64,000 nucleotides of DNA from Grifola frondosa (GCA_001683735.1 LUGG01000001.1:558001-622000); one strand, 5' to 3'; counted from the stretch's first letter, positions 36,101-48,270 are shown. The notes: generated by a model from the letters alone, not told the origin. Translations and numbers: made by a program.

Positions 36101-37234
36101 AGATCCGTAGCAGACAGTAGCTCGTTCAAGGGGAAGTCTTTCATGAGCTGATTATACTTATGAACTGTTATGATGTTATTATATAGAGATATATATGACC
36201 CGGTAGTAAAACGTGAACTCACCTGTGTCTGTTGCATCATTTAAACCCGTGTCTGCAATGAAGCTGACAGTGGCATGAAATCGCTTCGCGTTCCGAAGAC
36301 AATCCATAACCATGTTGACCTCTTCGCTCCTCAGCTGCGTCTCGATTCCTTCCAACGCTCGTTCGAGGCTCAACCAAAAGTTGACTCTTGGGATGCCGTT
36401 CCCGAGGATACGTCGCGGGATAGCTTAGTGACCGTCTGAATAGACTTGATCCATTGATTGACGTGTCCGTGCAAGGTATTCAAGAAGGTACTGTCATTCA
36501 AAATCTTGGGCGGAATTTCTGATATGCTCGGCCTTGTACCAGCTGCTCGGGCTTGTTCCACGGCTTTCTGTATGATGGGGTGTATGATGAGATGGGTCTC
36601 TGGTATTTCGACGTTTTGCTGCAAATGAAGCAACGAGAGCTCCAACTCAGCAAATTTCTTCTTCGTAACAGGGATTCCTGTGCGGATCGTCATGTCGAAT
36701 ACATCACCAAACATAGGTTTGGTACTTACCCATCTTAGAATCGCCATCCTTTCCACCTCCTCGTGCACCGACGAATGCTTCAAACCATGGCTTCATCGCG
36801 CAACTGACGACTGCATGTAAACTCTCATAAGGAGTTTCATCCCCACCAAACAAATTAAGGATGTGCAATTGAGTGGCTAGCGGAGCGGTCGGGTCTAAAG
36901 TCGGTCCACGTTTGATTATGGCGAGTGTCATAACATGGGAAGGGTCGTAGGTCAAGTTGGAAGTGAGCTGATATGTGAACGAAGGTGGTGCATCGTCTAA
37001 TATGTGAGACATTAGAGAGAGAAGTGCAGACACGGGCGGAAGGACTTACTCACCTTCAGCATCGTCTTTCTGCTTCACAACGTAGATAACACCGCCTCCC
37101 TCACCAGCAAAGCGTGAAATACGATCGTCAAATTCGTCATCGAATATAGATTCTAGCTCTGCTGGAAATGCTCCAATGACGGGCGGAAGTAGTGCGAGGA
37201 GATATGAGCGGAAGAGTGAAGGGTCGAAAGACAT
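33177..37234 (-). pseudogene. Cytoplasmic dynein heavy chain, N-terminal tail only (truncated)
   Basis: Dynein heavy chain drives minus-end transport on microtubules. Only the tail is here: about 1,140 residues of an expected 4,300-4,600. The N-terminus is MSFDPSLFRSYLLALLPPVI. The DHC_N1 tail shows HIPQ-like LNLFGGDETPYESLHAV, the [13 protein letters not shown] block, IRGAIQEYQTQLIDSVKEDI, and PPISGAIIWARQIDRQLQTY. The last recognisable part is LEHQSIEG at about 33200. Exons: 37234-37054, 36996-36730, 36677-36223, 36164-35595, 35541-35375, 35319-35242, 35194-34621, 34566-34436, 34386-34267, 34217-34002, 33952-33823, 33773-33676, 33611-33177. One base is missing at 36383-36384 (frame QE|NFW). 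After SIEG the sequence leaves the family and stops. The linker and all AAA modules are absent, and transposon DNA lies beyond. Confidence 0.85.
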
Positions 37235-37554
37235 GACTTGGTATACGTGCGACAGAAATAAGGGTCATAAAATCGCGTTTGCAAGGAGGCGAGGAAGATG
37301 GAGAGGGAGCACGGGGAGTGCTCGGCGTGTGCACTCGAGAGACGGGACTCGTAACTTGGCGTGAGTTGTAACGTTGGCGTCGCGCTATGTCACGCGTTCA
37401 GTCACACTCCGCGCTAGATGTTGGTCACGCGTCTTCGGGCGCTTGTGCACATTCGGATCTTAAGACTTGCATTAAGTGTTTTAGCAACGCTGCAGTTGGC
37501 ACCGACACGCTTTCTCCCTTTCATGTCCTGCTCTCGTACGTCTCCTAGCTCAAA
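37235..37554. promoter_or_regulatory. Shared divergent promoter, dynein tail / E2
   Basis: 320 bp between two start codons facing away from each other. No clear TATA box; CT-rich stretches precede both starts. Control elements were not identified. Confidence 0.5.
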
Positions 37555-39260
37555 ATGCTTCTCCTCCGGCCCATGAGATTTTTTCTTCCTCGACACAGCT
37601 TAGTCTCACATTTGCACGCGTCTCATCCTTCTTCGGCAGTACACAAAGTATTAAAGAGGTTCACGCTTGCAGATATTGGCGAGGGCATCACAGAGTGTGA
37701 AATCATAAGATGGTTCGTATGAATGTTTATTGTGGTCTTCACCAAGCCATCGTCTGATCTCCTTCATTCGACTTCAGGAGTGTCAAACCTGCGAGTCCTG
37801 TTCAGGCCTTTGACGCCCTTTGTGAGGTTCAGAGCGACAAAGCAAGTGTGGAGCTCACCAGTCCATTCGACGGCGTGGTCAAAGAGCTTCTTGTCAAAGA
37901 GGGGAATGTGGCAAAGGTCGGCGAGGGCTTATGCACTATTGAGGTGGACGAGGAGATATCAGGCGATGCCCAGACTTCCGGTGTCAAGCCTATCGTCCCA
38001 CCGTCTCAAAATGGCTCTTGTGCTAGCGTTGCTCAAGCCGATGGCAAGGAAGAGGCTGCGCCAACACGTCGACCACATCCGTTGGACCCCAACGTACCAC
38101 AGCCGATTCTGTCTTCAGCAATGGATGTTCTTGCAACTCCATCTGTGCGTCACTTTGCTCGCAAGAATGGTGTCGACCTTGCCGCTTTGGCGCCAGGCAG
38201 TGGAAAAGGGGGAAGAATTGAGAAATCCGACGTCGAAGGATTTTTAAATGAGTCTCAAACCGTAGTTCACAATGCACCAACTCCGACTGCCGTAAAGGCA
38301 GCATCTGAGGCAGATATTCCCGTAGAACTGAGCCGCACGAGGTACAACATGTGGAAGGCAATGGAGAAGGTACGTCTTTTGGCTATGATAGGTTTCAAGT
38401 TCCTAATCTTCGCTATAGAGCTTAGATATTCCCCACTTTGGGTGCGTAATGTACAATACTGATGACCTCTACCTTTCTAATCTTTCACCTGAGTAGCGTA
38501 TCGACGAGTCTAGATCTGACAGCACTTCACGACTTCCTTCCGGTCTTAAATGCCCATATACCTCAGGCCTATCAACCTCCGTCAGACCGACCTCAACCAT
38601 CTCTAATGGTATCTCCTGCATCATTCCATGTACCTGCCACTCCACCAGAGCTGCCTCACTCTGCGCGCTTTACCCGATTAACCTATCTTCCGATACTTCT
38701 GAAAATGCTTTCAAAGGCGATGATAGAGTGGCCCCTTTTCCGTGCCTCGATTGCGCCTCCCCCCCAGCATCCCTCATCGTCGCCTGCCACCTACTCTCAG
38801 TGTCCGGCCTCATGCTGACATTAGTATCGCCTTGTCCACGCCCACTGGTCTATATACTCCCACCATTCAACGCGTTGATACGCATTCTATCTATTCTCTG
38901 GCTTCTCAACTCAAACATCTCTCTTACTTGGGCCGTCAGATACCTAGCGGTCTCACACCTGCCGAGATGCCCAAACGTGGAGGAACAGTGACTGTTTCTA
39001 ACGTCGGCGGAATCGCCAACGTGGAATACGCATCACCAGTCCTTGTCCCGGGGGCGGTGTCGCCATAGTCGCCATTGGACGGGCAAAATGGGTATGGGAA
39101 GTTGACCGAGGTGACGGCAAGGGAGAGAGAAGACTCAAGGTCGGTGGTTAGTTGGAGCGCAGACCATCGCGTTGTGGAGGGTGCAGAATTGTGTGCCTTT
39201 GTGGAGGTTTGGAGAGGATGGGTTGAGCAACCGCAGCGTTTGCTTGCTGATTGTGTTTGA
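37555..39260 (+). CDS. Dihydrolipoyl transacylase E2 of branched-chain 2-oxoacid dehydrogenase
   Basis: Mitochondrial core enzyme that moves acyl groups from lipoamide to CoA in Val/Leu/Ile breakdown. It starts MLLLRPMRFFLPRHSLVSH (a basic presequence) at CAAA-ATG. The lipoyl domain runs LADIGEGITECEIIRW to QSDKASVELTSPFDG, with the lipoylated Lys in SDKAS. The E3-binding domain is SVRHFARKNGVDLAALAPGS. The catalytic domain includes SLDIPHFG, HSIYSLASQLKHLSYLG, TVTVSNVGG and SADHRVVEGA. Introns: 37713-37777 (GTTCGT donor), 38370-about 38420, and about 38440-38497. As given, the frame breaks at C7 (38759-38765, one extra), G5 (39050-39054, one missing) and GGTGG (39143-39147, one extra). The reading around 38498-38520 is also poor. 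It is either a gene with assembly indels or a recent pseudogene. Confidence 0.8.
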
Positions 39261-39511
39261 TGACGACACTCTGTATATCCTCTCCAATGTGGTCTTACCC
39301 AAACCATACGAAAGAAATATGTATATCATACCAATATTTATAACCACTATACCCTTTGAATCCTCGTAGAAAGCTGACAGCAATGTCAGAGCGTGCAAAT
39401 TCGTCAATGTTTAGCTGGACCATGCAGTAAAATGCTGGATGAATTACCCTGCACTACAACAAAGTCTGTCGGAGATACTAATAACCGTCATCCGCTGCTG
39501 TTCTATCATCC
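39261..39511. other. Convergent intergenic gap E2 / Mam3
   Basis: 250 bp of AT-rich sequence between two 3' ends; nothing else seen. Confidence 0.5.
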
Positions 39512-42038
39512 TCATGCTAAACGATTCGGTGAGCCAACAATCACGCTTCCATACTGGGGATGTGAATTTCCATTCGGGTTCAAAGCACCTCTTAATTCAT
39601 CCGGGTCGGCGATGTCAGTACCATTACCTGACTGAATCGTACTGCCGCTGTCCACCTCAATGTTGGGGAAAGGGCTCGCCACTCGACTGATCAGCGGGGT
39701 ACGATCAGTAACCCCTGGAAGAGTTGACTGTGAGTTTGCGCGCCCGATATTCTCCACAATCCTGCAGAGAATAGTCAAGATTTAGCAGTGGCGTTCAACA
39801 AAGATGACGACGCATAATTACCCCCGCATGACCGTAGCGTCCTTCATCCGCCTAGCACGTCGCTTGCTCTGATTGTCTTCATAACGGTCTGTTTCGTCCA
39901 CAATTTCTTCGGATATAATTTCCTGGTGAGGGGTATTATGACGGAGAAATAACACGATGGCAATTAACAAACCTCGATAATATCTGAAGCATTTGGTAAG
40001 AATACGTGTCAAACTGAATAGGGCAGATTGTATACCTTCCAGAGTAATGACACCAATTGCTCCTCCTTCCTTACCTGGTGTTAGACTCAAAAGCAAAAGA
40101 TGGGCACGACCGGTTTGGCTGTATCACAAGGGTAGAGTCATGCGTCAGATGGCAGATGGAATTTACAACATACAAGTAATCTAGAGCCTGAAAACAGTTG
40201 ATGGAAGGACAGGCCTCCGGCAGAATGGAGAGCGGAAAACTTGAAACCGGAAGCGCCTTGGAGGGGTCATAGACCGAAAGCTATATCCATCATGGGAAAT
40301 ATCCGCACACATAATTAAGAATCTAGAGGTGAAAAATACAGCGCCTCATACCTTCTTGATCAACAACAACCCTACGAAATCTAGAGGTCGTCCTGGCTCA
40401 TGTACGGGTATACGTGAATAGCCGCTGCGTGAACTGCCTCAAATAATGTTAGTGCACACTGATTAGCGCAAATGAAAAAAAATCGCACATTAGATCAACT
40501 GTATCGTGATCTAAAACTCGATCTGAGCTTATTGTGAGAACGTCCTAAGGTCCTGTAAGTTGACGATGCCAGCACCTTCGAAAGATTAAGAACACACCGC
40601 CATAGGCGTCATAATCTTCTCCACTTTCTTGTTGTTCAACTCAAGCACACCATTCAGTATGCTTATCTCATCGTCCCGCAATGGCTCCTCGCCCTGACGA
40701 TGGAAAGCCAAGAATGATCTAGGCAGTGATGTATGGACATCCACTACAAAATAGTCAACGATAATTCACTCACTTCAGCTCTGCCTTTTTGTACGTGTGC
40801 GCTTCGTCGGCGCCGAGGACGTAATCGAGAAGTTTTGCGATGGGCCATGCGATTGGTGCTATACGAGTGCATCAACATGTTCGAATAGACTGTAAAAATG
40901 CATATAAAGAATTCTACTACCCACAAAGAGGTACATCATCGCCAGAACGATGGGCGCACAAGATGCGCCTATCGAGAGCCCATAACGGACGCTTGCAGCT
41001 TGCGGTATAATCCTAGTGCGGTCAGTATCGCATGAGGTCCGAGTAGATATGCCAAGGGATCTCACTCACTCGCTATCGACGCGATCAATACAACGTCAGT
41101 ATCAGAGTTTATAGCGCAGGACGTACCCAAAAATCACTGTGAGAATATCTATCAGCATGCATACGACTTCATTTTCAAGGGTCAATAGGAATAAACAAGC
41201 ATCACTATCGAGTAAAAAGTATCTCCGATAGCTCTAGGGTATATGATTGTCAAAACCAGGACGAAAGGCAAATGTCACGGATTACGATGTTGCATTACCA
41301 TCGAGAATGCTATGAATGCGATGACGCAAGATAGGGAATTCGACTGACCTATCATGGCGGTAGAAATAGCCACAGCAGCAAGCCCTCCACCGAGCTAGCG
41401 TTGGCCCGTTCAAACTAGAACGAACGAAACTCCAATAAAATGGAACATACCGCACTATCCAGAAATATAGGCAAACTTTCGTTCACAATCTGTAATGAGA
41501 TATGTGAACTGATAATCTACGCGACTGCAAGAGATGATTCAACTTACAACATTCCCCAACAATAGAACCTGATTGGCCATGAGTGTATTGTAAGAACCGT
41601 TGATAATGCAACGGTCGGCATACCACAAGGACCCAGTGTCTACGATGTTGAAGTAGACGCAGTACTATGTACGTTGTGTTCAGAGAGTATTGGTTCGTAT
41701 GGATGTGAAATGAACTTGCCTTTTTGCGCATTCTTCCGTTCTTGGGGATCATCCGAAGAAGCGGAGAGCACGCGAAGATGCAGTTCGTCAAGACCCATCA
41801 GACCAAGTGTCAATCTTAAAGGTAGATCAACAAGAATGAGATTTTTAGCATTCTGATAAACATACCCGGCGAAGACACCGCCAGCCAAGACTAGCCCAAT
41901 GCTGATGATGAGCTTGGACCAGAAATCAGGGGAGCCGTGAGGCTCGCCCGCCCGTCCTGCGTTGAGAAAAGTAAAATGAGAGGGCGTCGGAAATGCATGT
42001 GCAGAGTGGAAAAGCGAGGAGATGATGAAAAGGAACAT
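39512..42038 (-). CDS. Mam3/CNNM-type membrane protein (DUF21 + CBS pair)
   Basis: Vacuolar/endomembrane metal-homeostasis protein of the CNNM/CorC family (yeast Mam3). Order: hydrophobic signal or first helix ([15 protein letters not shown]), and a DUF21 transmembrane domain with [54 protein letters not shown] and [15 protein letters not shown]. The CBS pair shows [56 protein letters not shown] and the acidic [14 protein letters not shown]. The C-terminal tail is poorly conserved. Exons from the start: 42038-41866, 41814-41720, 41664-41624, 41568-41548, 41489-41451, 41394-41349, 41136-41127 (10 nt), 41072-41070 (3 nt), 41012-40921, 40858-40774, then further exons to 39512. The 41720 donor is GC (GCAAGT). 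The frame is intact throughout. Confidence 0.85.
41070..41072 (-). other. 3-nt micro-exon (CGA) in the Mam3-like gene
   Basis: Flanked by ...GATAG upstream and GTGAGTGAG downstream. The two introns are 54 and 57 nt, each with a CTGAC branch motif. Including it gives GG-C GA-G ATT, that is Gly-Glu-Ile, and restores the conserved FGEIIPQ. Skipping it would delete the Glu. Confidence 0.7.
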
Positions 42039-42407
42039 AGGAGTGGCGAACTCGCCAGGACGATCGTCGATTAATGGGGTTGGGAAGCGCCCGCGACGCG
42101 CTACGATAGTCACATGATCGTCGCCGCACGTTTTTGCTCTCGAAGTCAGAGTCAGGTTGACCATTGCATCGTCGTAGTAGCCTCGAGCTCGCACCGAAGC
42201 TCAAGTCTCTCTTGGTTTCTGCATGCGCATGCGTATCTTGTCTCGTTTAATATTATCCAGACATTGTTCGTCTCTCAACACGCTGGTCGTCCCGTCATCG
42301 CGACTACTCTTCACATCTAGTATGCCTCACACTCGTCCGCGCTCACCTCTCCGCTACCCAGTGGCGACACCCGTCCTCATGAGAAGAAAGCTCGCCTTGA
42401 TTCTCAC
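42039..42407. promoter_or_regulatory. Divergent promoter Mam3-like / Trm2
   Basis: About 370 bp between opposed genes; the upstream boundary depends on the Trm2 start. No TATA box seen. Confidence 0.4.
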
Positions 42408-44493
42408 ATGGCTGAACCCGATTTTGCAAAAAATTCCATCGCCCCGGCTGCAAAGACCAAGAAGAATCCGCGAAAGAAAAAAAAAAGCAGGTCCACAAGC
42501 TTCCTGAACCTTGTACTGCCGAGGATGTCGTTGCAAGAGATGTACTGGCGCTGCTCGGACAGGCTGCAATGGACAGCGCTGTCGCTGATGAAACAGATTG
42601 GAAGGCTCCATTTGAACAGAAGGAAGAGGTCGAGCTTGTGGTCTCTTGTCTTTCCTCAACTGGTAAGCATCCCAATTGGTCCCCTCAGCTCGGTGGTCCT
42701 TCGCAAATTTGCCTGATGTATCTCATACAAGAGATTCCCCTTGCATGGCTTTCTGGAATGTCTTATGAGCTCTACAGCTCAATGTGTTTTGTTCACTCAT
42801 CAATTGCGTCCGGCGCATTATATACCTGGGCTACATTCTCACTATTTTCTGTATTCCCTCAGGTGAATCTCTATCCCTTGTGACCTCTAAAGGTCAGCCC
42901 TGGGTAGTTGTCACGCCTCTGGCCCTTCCTGGAGAAACGATTCGTGCCCGTATCTATCGCAATGCTCGTCTGCACTCCTATGCGGACCTTCTGAACGTTG
43001 TGGAGCCGAACCTCGAATGGAGAGACATGACAAGGGTGAAATGTAAGTATTTCGGAAAATGTGCCGGTTGCCAATATCAGGTTTGTGAAATGTCCACTAT
43101 GTCTGATCCCGCTATTGGCCTGACCATCGTTTAACAGATGCTTTCCTATGAAAAGCAGCTTGACCTTAAAAGGACTGTTGTAGTGAAAGCGTACAATAAT
43201 TACTCTAGTACGTCGTCTGAATTTCGTAGACAAGGAATCATACTGATTCGCATTTAAGGCTTGCCGTCTTCTTCGATCCCTCCCATTCTTCCCACAATTG
43301 CGTCCCCTTGCAATATGGATACCGTACCAAAATCACTCCCCACTTCGAGGCACCTCCGAAAAAGTTTCAGAACCCTCACTCGCGACCTTCAGCGGATGCT
43401 GGCTCTAAACCGGACTGGCTCCAGATTGGATTCAACAAAATAGGAACTCGACACGTTATAGACATTGAGGTTCGTGTCCTCTGTTTGTCTAGATGCATGA
43501 GTAGGCCCAACTCTGACCTTACTAACGCAGGAGTGTCCCATAGCCACTCCCACGCTCAATAAAGCGCTAGGTCCTCTGCGCGACAATATAATCAAGTGCA
43601 TAATCCTATATATGACATCTCATGTGATCCGGCTGACGCTTGTTGTCAGGAATATCTATACGTATAAGAAGGGAGTCTCATTACTTCTACGAGATTCTCT
43701 AGAGATTTCGTCATCCAGTGATGATGCGATTACGCCGCTACAATCTCCAGCCCCTACGCCGAGCAACCTTGCTACGACTACTGTTCCAGAGACAAAATCG
43801 TCCTCCAGCGACTCCGATGAGCTTTCTTCATCATTCGAGAAACATCTCTGCATCACAGACCACAAAGGAACCATACGTGAGCGTGTGGGTGATATGCTCT
43901 TCGAATACACTGCCGGGTCATTCTTCCAAAACAGTAACTCGGTGCTCGTCCCTCTGACCTCCTATGTCCACGATGCCATATTCCCTCAAACTAACACCGC
44001 TGCTGCAGTCTCATCTCCACCGACACATCTGGTTGACGCTTACTGTGGGAGTGGTCTATTCGCCATCACACTTTCAACTCATTTCGAGAAAGTGTCTGGA
44101 ATAGAACTGTCCGCAGACTCCATCCGCTCTGCTACACGAAATGCTGAATTGAACCAACTGCCCGATAATAAATGCACATTTCTTGCTGGCGATGCGTCCA
44201 ACATATTTGCGACTGTGCAAGGCTTCCCCAGAGACAAGACGGCGCTCATCATTGACCCACCACGGAAGGGAACGGACGAAAAATTCATCGACCAGATGCT
44301 TGACTTCGGGTGCAGTACGGTGGTCTATGTGAGCTGCAATGTGCATACTCAGGCACGCGATGTGGGGATGATTTTGAGAAAATCAGAAGAGAAGTTGGCA
44401 GGCCGGAAGTACGTGTTGGAATCGTTGAGAGGTTTTGACCTCTTTCCCCAGACAGCACATGTGGAATCTGTTGCAGTCTTGCGACTCGTTTAA
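42408..44493 (+). CDS. TRM2: tRNA (uracil-5-)-methyltransferase, Trm2/RumA type
   Basis: SAM-dependent enzyme making m5U54 in the tRNA T-loop. The N-terminus is Lys-rich (MAEPDFAKNSIAP, then KTKKNPRKKKK). TRAM-like barrel: GQPWVVVTPLALPGETIRAR. Cys motif: CKYFGKCAGCQYQ. Methyltransferase core: VDAYCGSGLFAITLS (SAM site), IIDPPRKG, VYVSCNVHTQARD (catalytic Cys in SCN) and FPQTAHVESVAVL. Introns: about 42662-42860, 43081-43137, about 43208-43258, about 43469-43530, and a further one near 43590-43650. The frame breaks at A10 (42477-42486) and at CCCC (43304-43307, one C missing before LQYGYRTKITPHFE). A start further upstream (the in-frame HEKKARLDSHMAEP reading) is possible. Confidence 0.85.
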
Positions 44494-44658
44494 ACTATCG
44501 GACTCTTATCAACGTTCCAGCTGATGTACGACTACGTGCAATGCGATATGCAATATTTTGTAGCGATGCAAATTGTCACATCCGGTGTTAAGATGCACTG
44601 TCCACGGAAATTATATGGTCATAATGGTCGTCATAGCGGGTCATCAACGAGCTGTGCG

Positions 44659-46505
44659 TCAACCTGAACTGGCTTTCGATAATCCGACGTCTCCGACTTT
44701 CTCCCCAACCCTGATTTTCTGTCCGGCAGTCACAGCAAACTCAAAGGCATCTGGCGCCTCGAAGACGAGGACAATAGTGCTTCCCAAACAAAATCCGCCC
44801 ATCTCTTCAGCTTTCTTGAGTGGTTGCCCCCCAAAATAGGTGATGCTGCAGAATACACAGCCTCGGTGAATGAGCCAGCGGGAGTGGACCGTCGGGAGCC
44901 AACATTGGTTCGGAGCGCCTGATATGCCACAATTACGGTACGATCATGGAAAAAAAACGTAGGAGACGAACCTGATCAAATTTGACTTTGATACTGCCCA
45001 CATTTGTTGCACCAACCGGAACCATACTAAAGAAGCCATGTCTCCATCTCCCTAATAAGGCGACACGCTCGTTGAGAACGAATAAGTTCGCCAATCGCTT
45101 CGCCATCCAAGGTGAGACGGAAAATAGGTCCCCTGCATTGGATTGTGAGTCGCGCGACAGAAGAGATGAATCAAGACAACTAACCTACGAAATGTCGTCG
45201 TTTCTCCACCACCCATGCTGTTGGACTGTGGAAGCGATGGTAGTCACCAGGTGCAAGATAGATGACGATGAAGAACAGTTCGCGTCCAGGCTTGCCGATA
45301 ACACTCCTGAAACTCGTCTTGCGCTCCAAAGAGTGCTTAATACCCATCTCCGCAGCTACGGATGCATCGTGGGCAACAACTTCTGGCAGTGAGATATCTG
45401 GCGACACAGATGCATCAATCTGATCTCCATATATCCTTGCGTGGGACTCCGATCGTGTATCCGATGGAGTAGTTGTTCCAGAAGATACGCTACTAGTTGG
45501 GGTAGAGGATCCAAGGAAATCTGACAGAGTGTATTCTATCCCATTGATTTCCGCGAAGTGACGATGGTTGACTTCCTCGCCCTCCCGTAACACGAATTCC
45601 ACAGAGGTGGCCGGAGCATTGTTGCGATGCTCGATACCTAAAAGAGCGTCCAAGGAATATGTGCTACCTTTCACCTGCTCCACGAGACCGTTCTTTATAA
45701 CACCGAAATGTATGACCTTGCCGTCCGCAGGGCTCACCTAACGTGATATAGTGTCAGCCAAACTTCCCACATCGTCCGGGCAAAGAGGTACCAGTATTGA
45801 ATCCGCAGTTGGCCGCGCACCATCTTTCAGTTTCCTGTAGAAGAATTCGCCTAAGCTTGCATATTGTGTCAGGTCATCCGGGTCAATCTCTTCGAGATCG
45901 CATCCAAAGATTCGAGCATAAATTCGAATACCCAGTGGACGGAACCAGACAGGCAGCTCGAGAGAGTTGAGATAGCCCCAAAGGCGCGATAGATTTCGGA
46001 GCGGAAGGGCACCAAGAACATGTACCTGCGCAACATAAACCGACATGAGTCGAATGACCACAACGGCGCGGAATCAAAATGCATACATGCCAAGGGCCCT
46101 TCAATCGAACCACTTCATGACCATGCTCATCCACATGAACTTCTTTCTCAGCGCGCTTGTGCTGGTATCGCAAGACTACGAGGAGGAGAGCACCCACAGC
46201 GATAGGAAGAGGATACCAGTTAGTTGGGGTCTCTTTCCATGCATTTGCGAGTCTCTCTGGGCCATACACAATCAATAATCTGGATGGTGCGTGGCAGTAT
46301 GATTCAACAGGCGCACTATATAATGATGGTTTCTTGTCAGGAATGCCCCCGGCTGGACTCTGGCATGCTTGAAATATTGCCGGCGACCTGATCGCCTCAT
46401 TAGCACTCCATATCCAGTCTTGCAGCGCTGAAGAAGCCGAGAGGCTCTAGAGGAATGAAACCGAGAAGCCTGGCTTTTCATGAGTCTCCCGCTTCTTGCC
46501 AGCAT
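44659..46505 (-). CDS. PSD1: Phosphatidylserine decarboxylase, mitochondrial type
   Basis: Inner-membrane enzyme converting phosphatidylserine to phosphatidylethanolamine, with self-cleavage to a pyruvoyl group. The basic presequence [20 protein letters not shown] starts at 46505. A membrane segment [13 protein letters not shown] follows NWYP. Family motifs in order: [78 protein letters not shown], and [18 protein letters not shown] with the LGST cleavage site. The frame must shift once between the presequence and [11 protein letters not shown], by an intron or indel. It shifts again at the G6 run 44827-44832 (SPILGG|QPL, one base short). It is convergent with Trm2, with a 165-bp gap. Confidence 0.85.
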
Positions 46506-46895
46506 GTCACGACGACAGATGATGAGAGAGGGTATTCAACGTTTCGACTGGCGAATCAGGCAGACACAATCAAGTGGGGAGACGTGTAGGCTAGTTGAAA
46601 TCTCTCAACATCTAGAGCGTTGGAGTTTCTTGCAAAGTGGTCGCACGACTTCAGCGTTCAACGTTTCACTTGAATTTACAATCACATGACCCAGCCCAAT
46701 ACCTTCGCGGTCAAGAACTGAACTATGCAAAACCGGACGTCTCAAGTCAAAAAGCTTTCGGATACGCCTTGCGAAAATGAATTGAAAAGCTGATAAATAT
46801 ACTCGATACATAATAATCCCACTGATACAAATGTCGACTTTGTCCACCTATGACACCACAACCATTAAGCATACTAGATGAATGACCATCAGTAT
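46506..46895. other. Intergenic, PSD1 upstream / Rtf2 3' side
   Basis: 390 bp, AT-rich; presumably the PSD1 promoter and Rtf2 terminator. No gene seen. Confidence 0.4.
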
Positions 46896-48008
46896 TCATT
46901 CAAAGGCAGAGAAAGAGATTTGGGCACGCACTCTAGTAAAAGTCCCCATGGTCATGAAAGTTTCCTTCGTCGCCGTTCCTTCCTTAGACCGATACAGTGA
47001 CTTAATCGCGTCACTCATCCCTGCTTTACGCTTTACCTCCTCCTGCGCCAGACTGTTTGCCACAGCGCGACTTGCAGCTGCAATGCTGGGATTCGTAGAA
47101 GGGGTTGGAGAAGGAACTTTCCGCTTTGACAATGGCCGATCACCATCGCCTACATCGGCGACCGCTTTCCGTTTCTTGCCCTTAGTCTTCACGGGCTCAG
47201 ACGCACGCCGGAGCTCCATTGCTATCCGCATCTTGCTCTCGAGTTCGGAAGGAGGGTTGAGCACGAGAACATCCGTTGTGCGGTCGTATTTGATGGCACA
47301 CTGTGGGCAGACGTCAAGCTGCTTTGTGGAGTCACCTAGCACCTGCACTTTTCCCTTGCCGTCTAGATCGACTACTGCACTGTCATTGGGCGGAGTCGTA
47401 CCACCCGAAACTGCCCTCAATCCAGCCTGGGAGAAGACGCAACCACAAGTCGAGAGGTATACGAAGGGCTGTGATCCGTTCATCTCCTTGAAATTCAATG
47501 GACAAACGAAGGCAGCGACGTCCGTAGCTGTGTCAGAGGCTGCAGACATTCGGCTAGCATTCAGTGTCAGCTTGAGTGTTTTGACATCCTGCAACGTACT
47601 CCGTTATGATTAGCGCTACTTTCAGTGGGAAGATAACGCACCTTCAACGACCTGATATGACCACAAATCTCTTCTCCGTCTCCAAATGCAGTTCTATCCA
47701 ATAAGAACTCCAGAATAGAGTCTTTGTTGTACAATTTGCCCAACGCACAAGAGACGATAGGCTCCTGCAGCGGACGCTATAGTTCTGCAATTAGTGTCTG
47801 AAAGTTCTATCCAATCCGCGTCCTACTCACCTTTGACAGGGCACAGAAGAACCATCTCGCTCTGGTCTGGTTGGCTCTGTCTGCTTGTTCAGCCTAATAA
47901 AACTGAGTTCAGTAACAGAGCCCGTATGAAATATGTCTGAGGACAAACCTTTGGCTTGCTGCGGACAAGATCTCTGCGATCCGGTATACTTCCTCCGTCA
48001 TTTCCCAT
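46896..48008 (-). CDS. rtf2: Replication termination factor 2 (Rtf2) homologue
   Basis: Rtf2 family proteins carry a RING-like fold and act at stalled replication forks and in splicing. The start MGNDGGSIPDRRDLV is the invariant family N-terminus (MG-DGG). It continues WFFCALSK, then RPLQEPIVSCALGKLYNKDS and EFLLDR. After DVKTLKLTLN comes the second half FVCPLNFKEMNGSQPF, STCGCVFSQAGLRAV and CPQCAIKYDRTTDVLVLNPP. The tail is Lys-rich and low complexity (GKKRKAVADVGDGDRPLSKR). Four exons with introns of about 50-60 nt; the frame is intact. It is head-to-head with MED21, with a 262-bp gap. Confidence 0.9.
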
Positions 48009-48270
48009 GGTATTTCAGTAAGTGCTGGGGGTGAAGTAAAGAATAGGCTTGGTAGAAATGACAGTAAGTGAACAAGGAGCACGGAGAGGTTGCAACAGAT
48101 TCCGTTACTTACTAATATGCGATAACTTAGTTTGCTTATAAATTCAATTACATAATTTTTATTTTATTTTATTTTATGATACTAGAGACTTAATGAATCC
48201 AAGACACGCCACACTCGTTCAAACTTGGTCCTGGCTTCAGTTTCATCTTATCGATACCTCTGGCAGCGTC
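48009..48270. promoter_or_regulatory. Divergent promoter Rtf2 / MED21
   Basis: 262 bp with a strongly AT-rich core (48125-48185, 'ttttattttattttattttat'), likely a nucleosome-free region serving both genes. Confidence 0.45.

Noticed and set aside
33177..37234. Dynein as the known two-gene (split motor) arrangement of basidiomycetes
   Set aside because: That split lies within the AAA motor. Here the protein ends in the tail, before the linker, so it is a different break.
48193..48270. MED21 start at the upstream in-frame ATG (48193)
   Set aside because: The extra 26 residues do not resemble MED21, whereas 48271 begins exactly with the conserved N-terminus.
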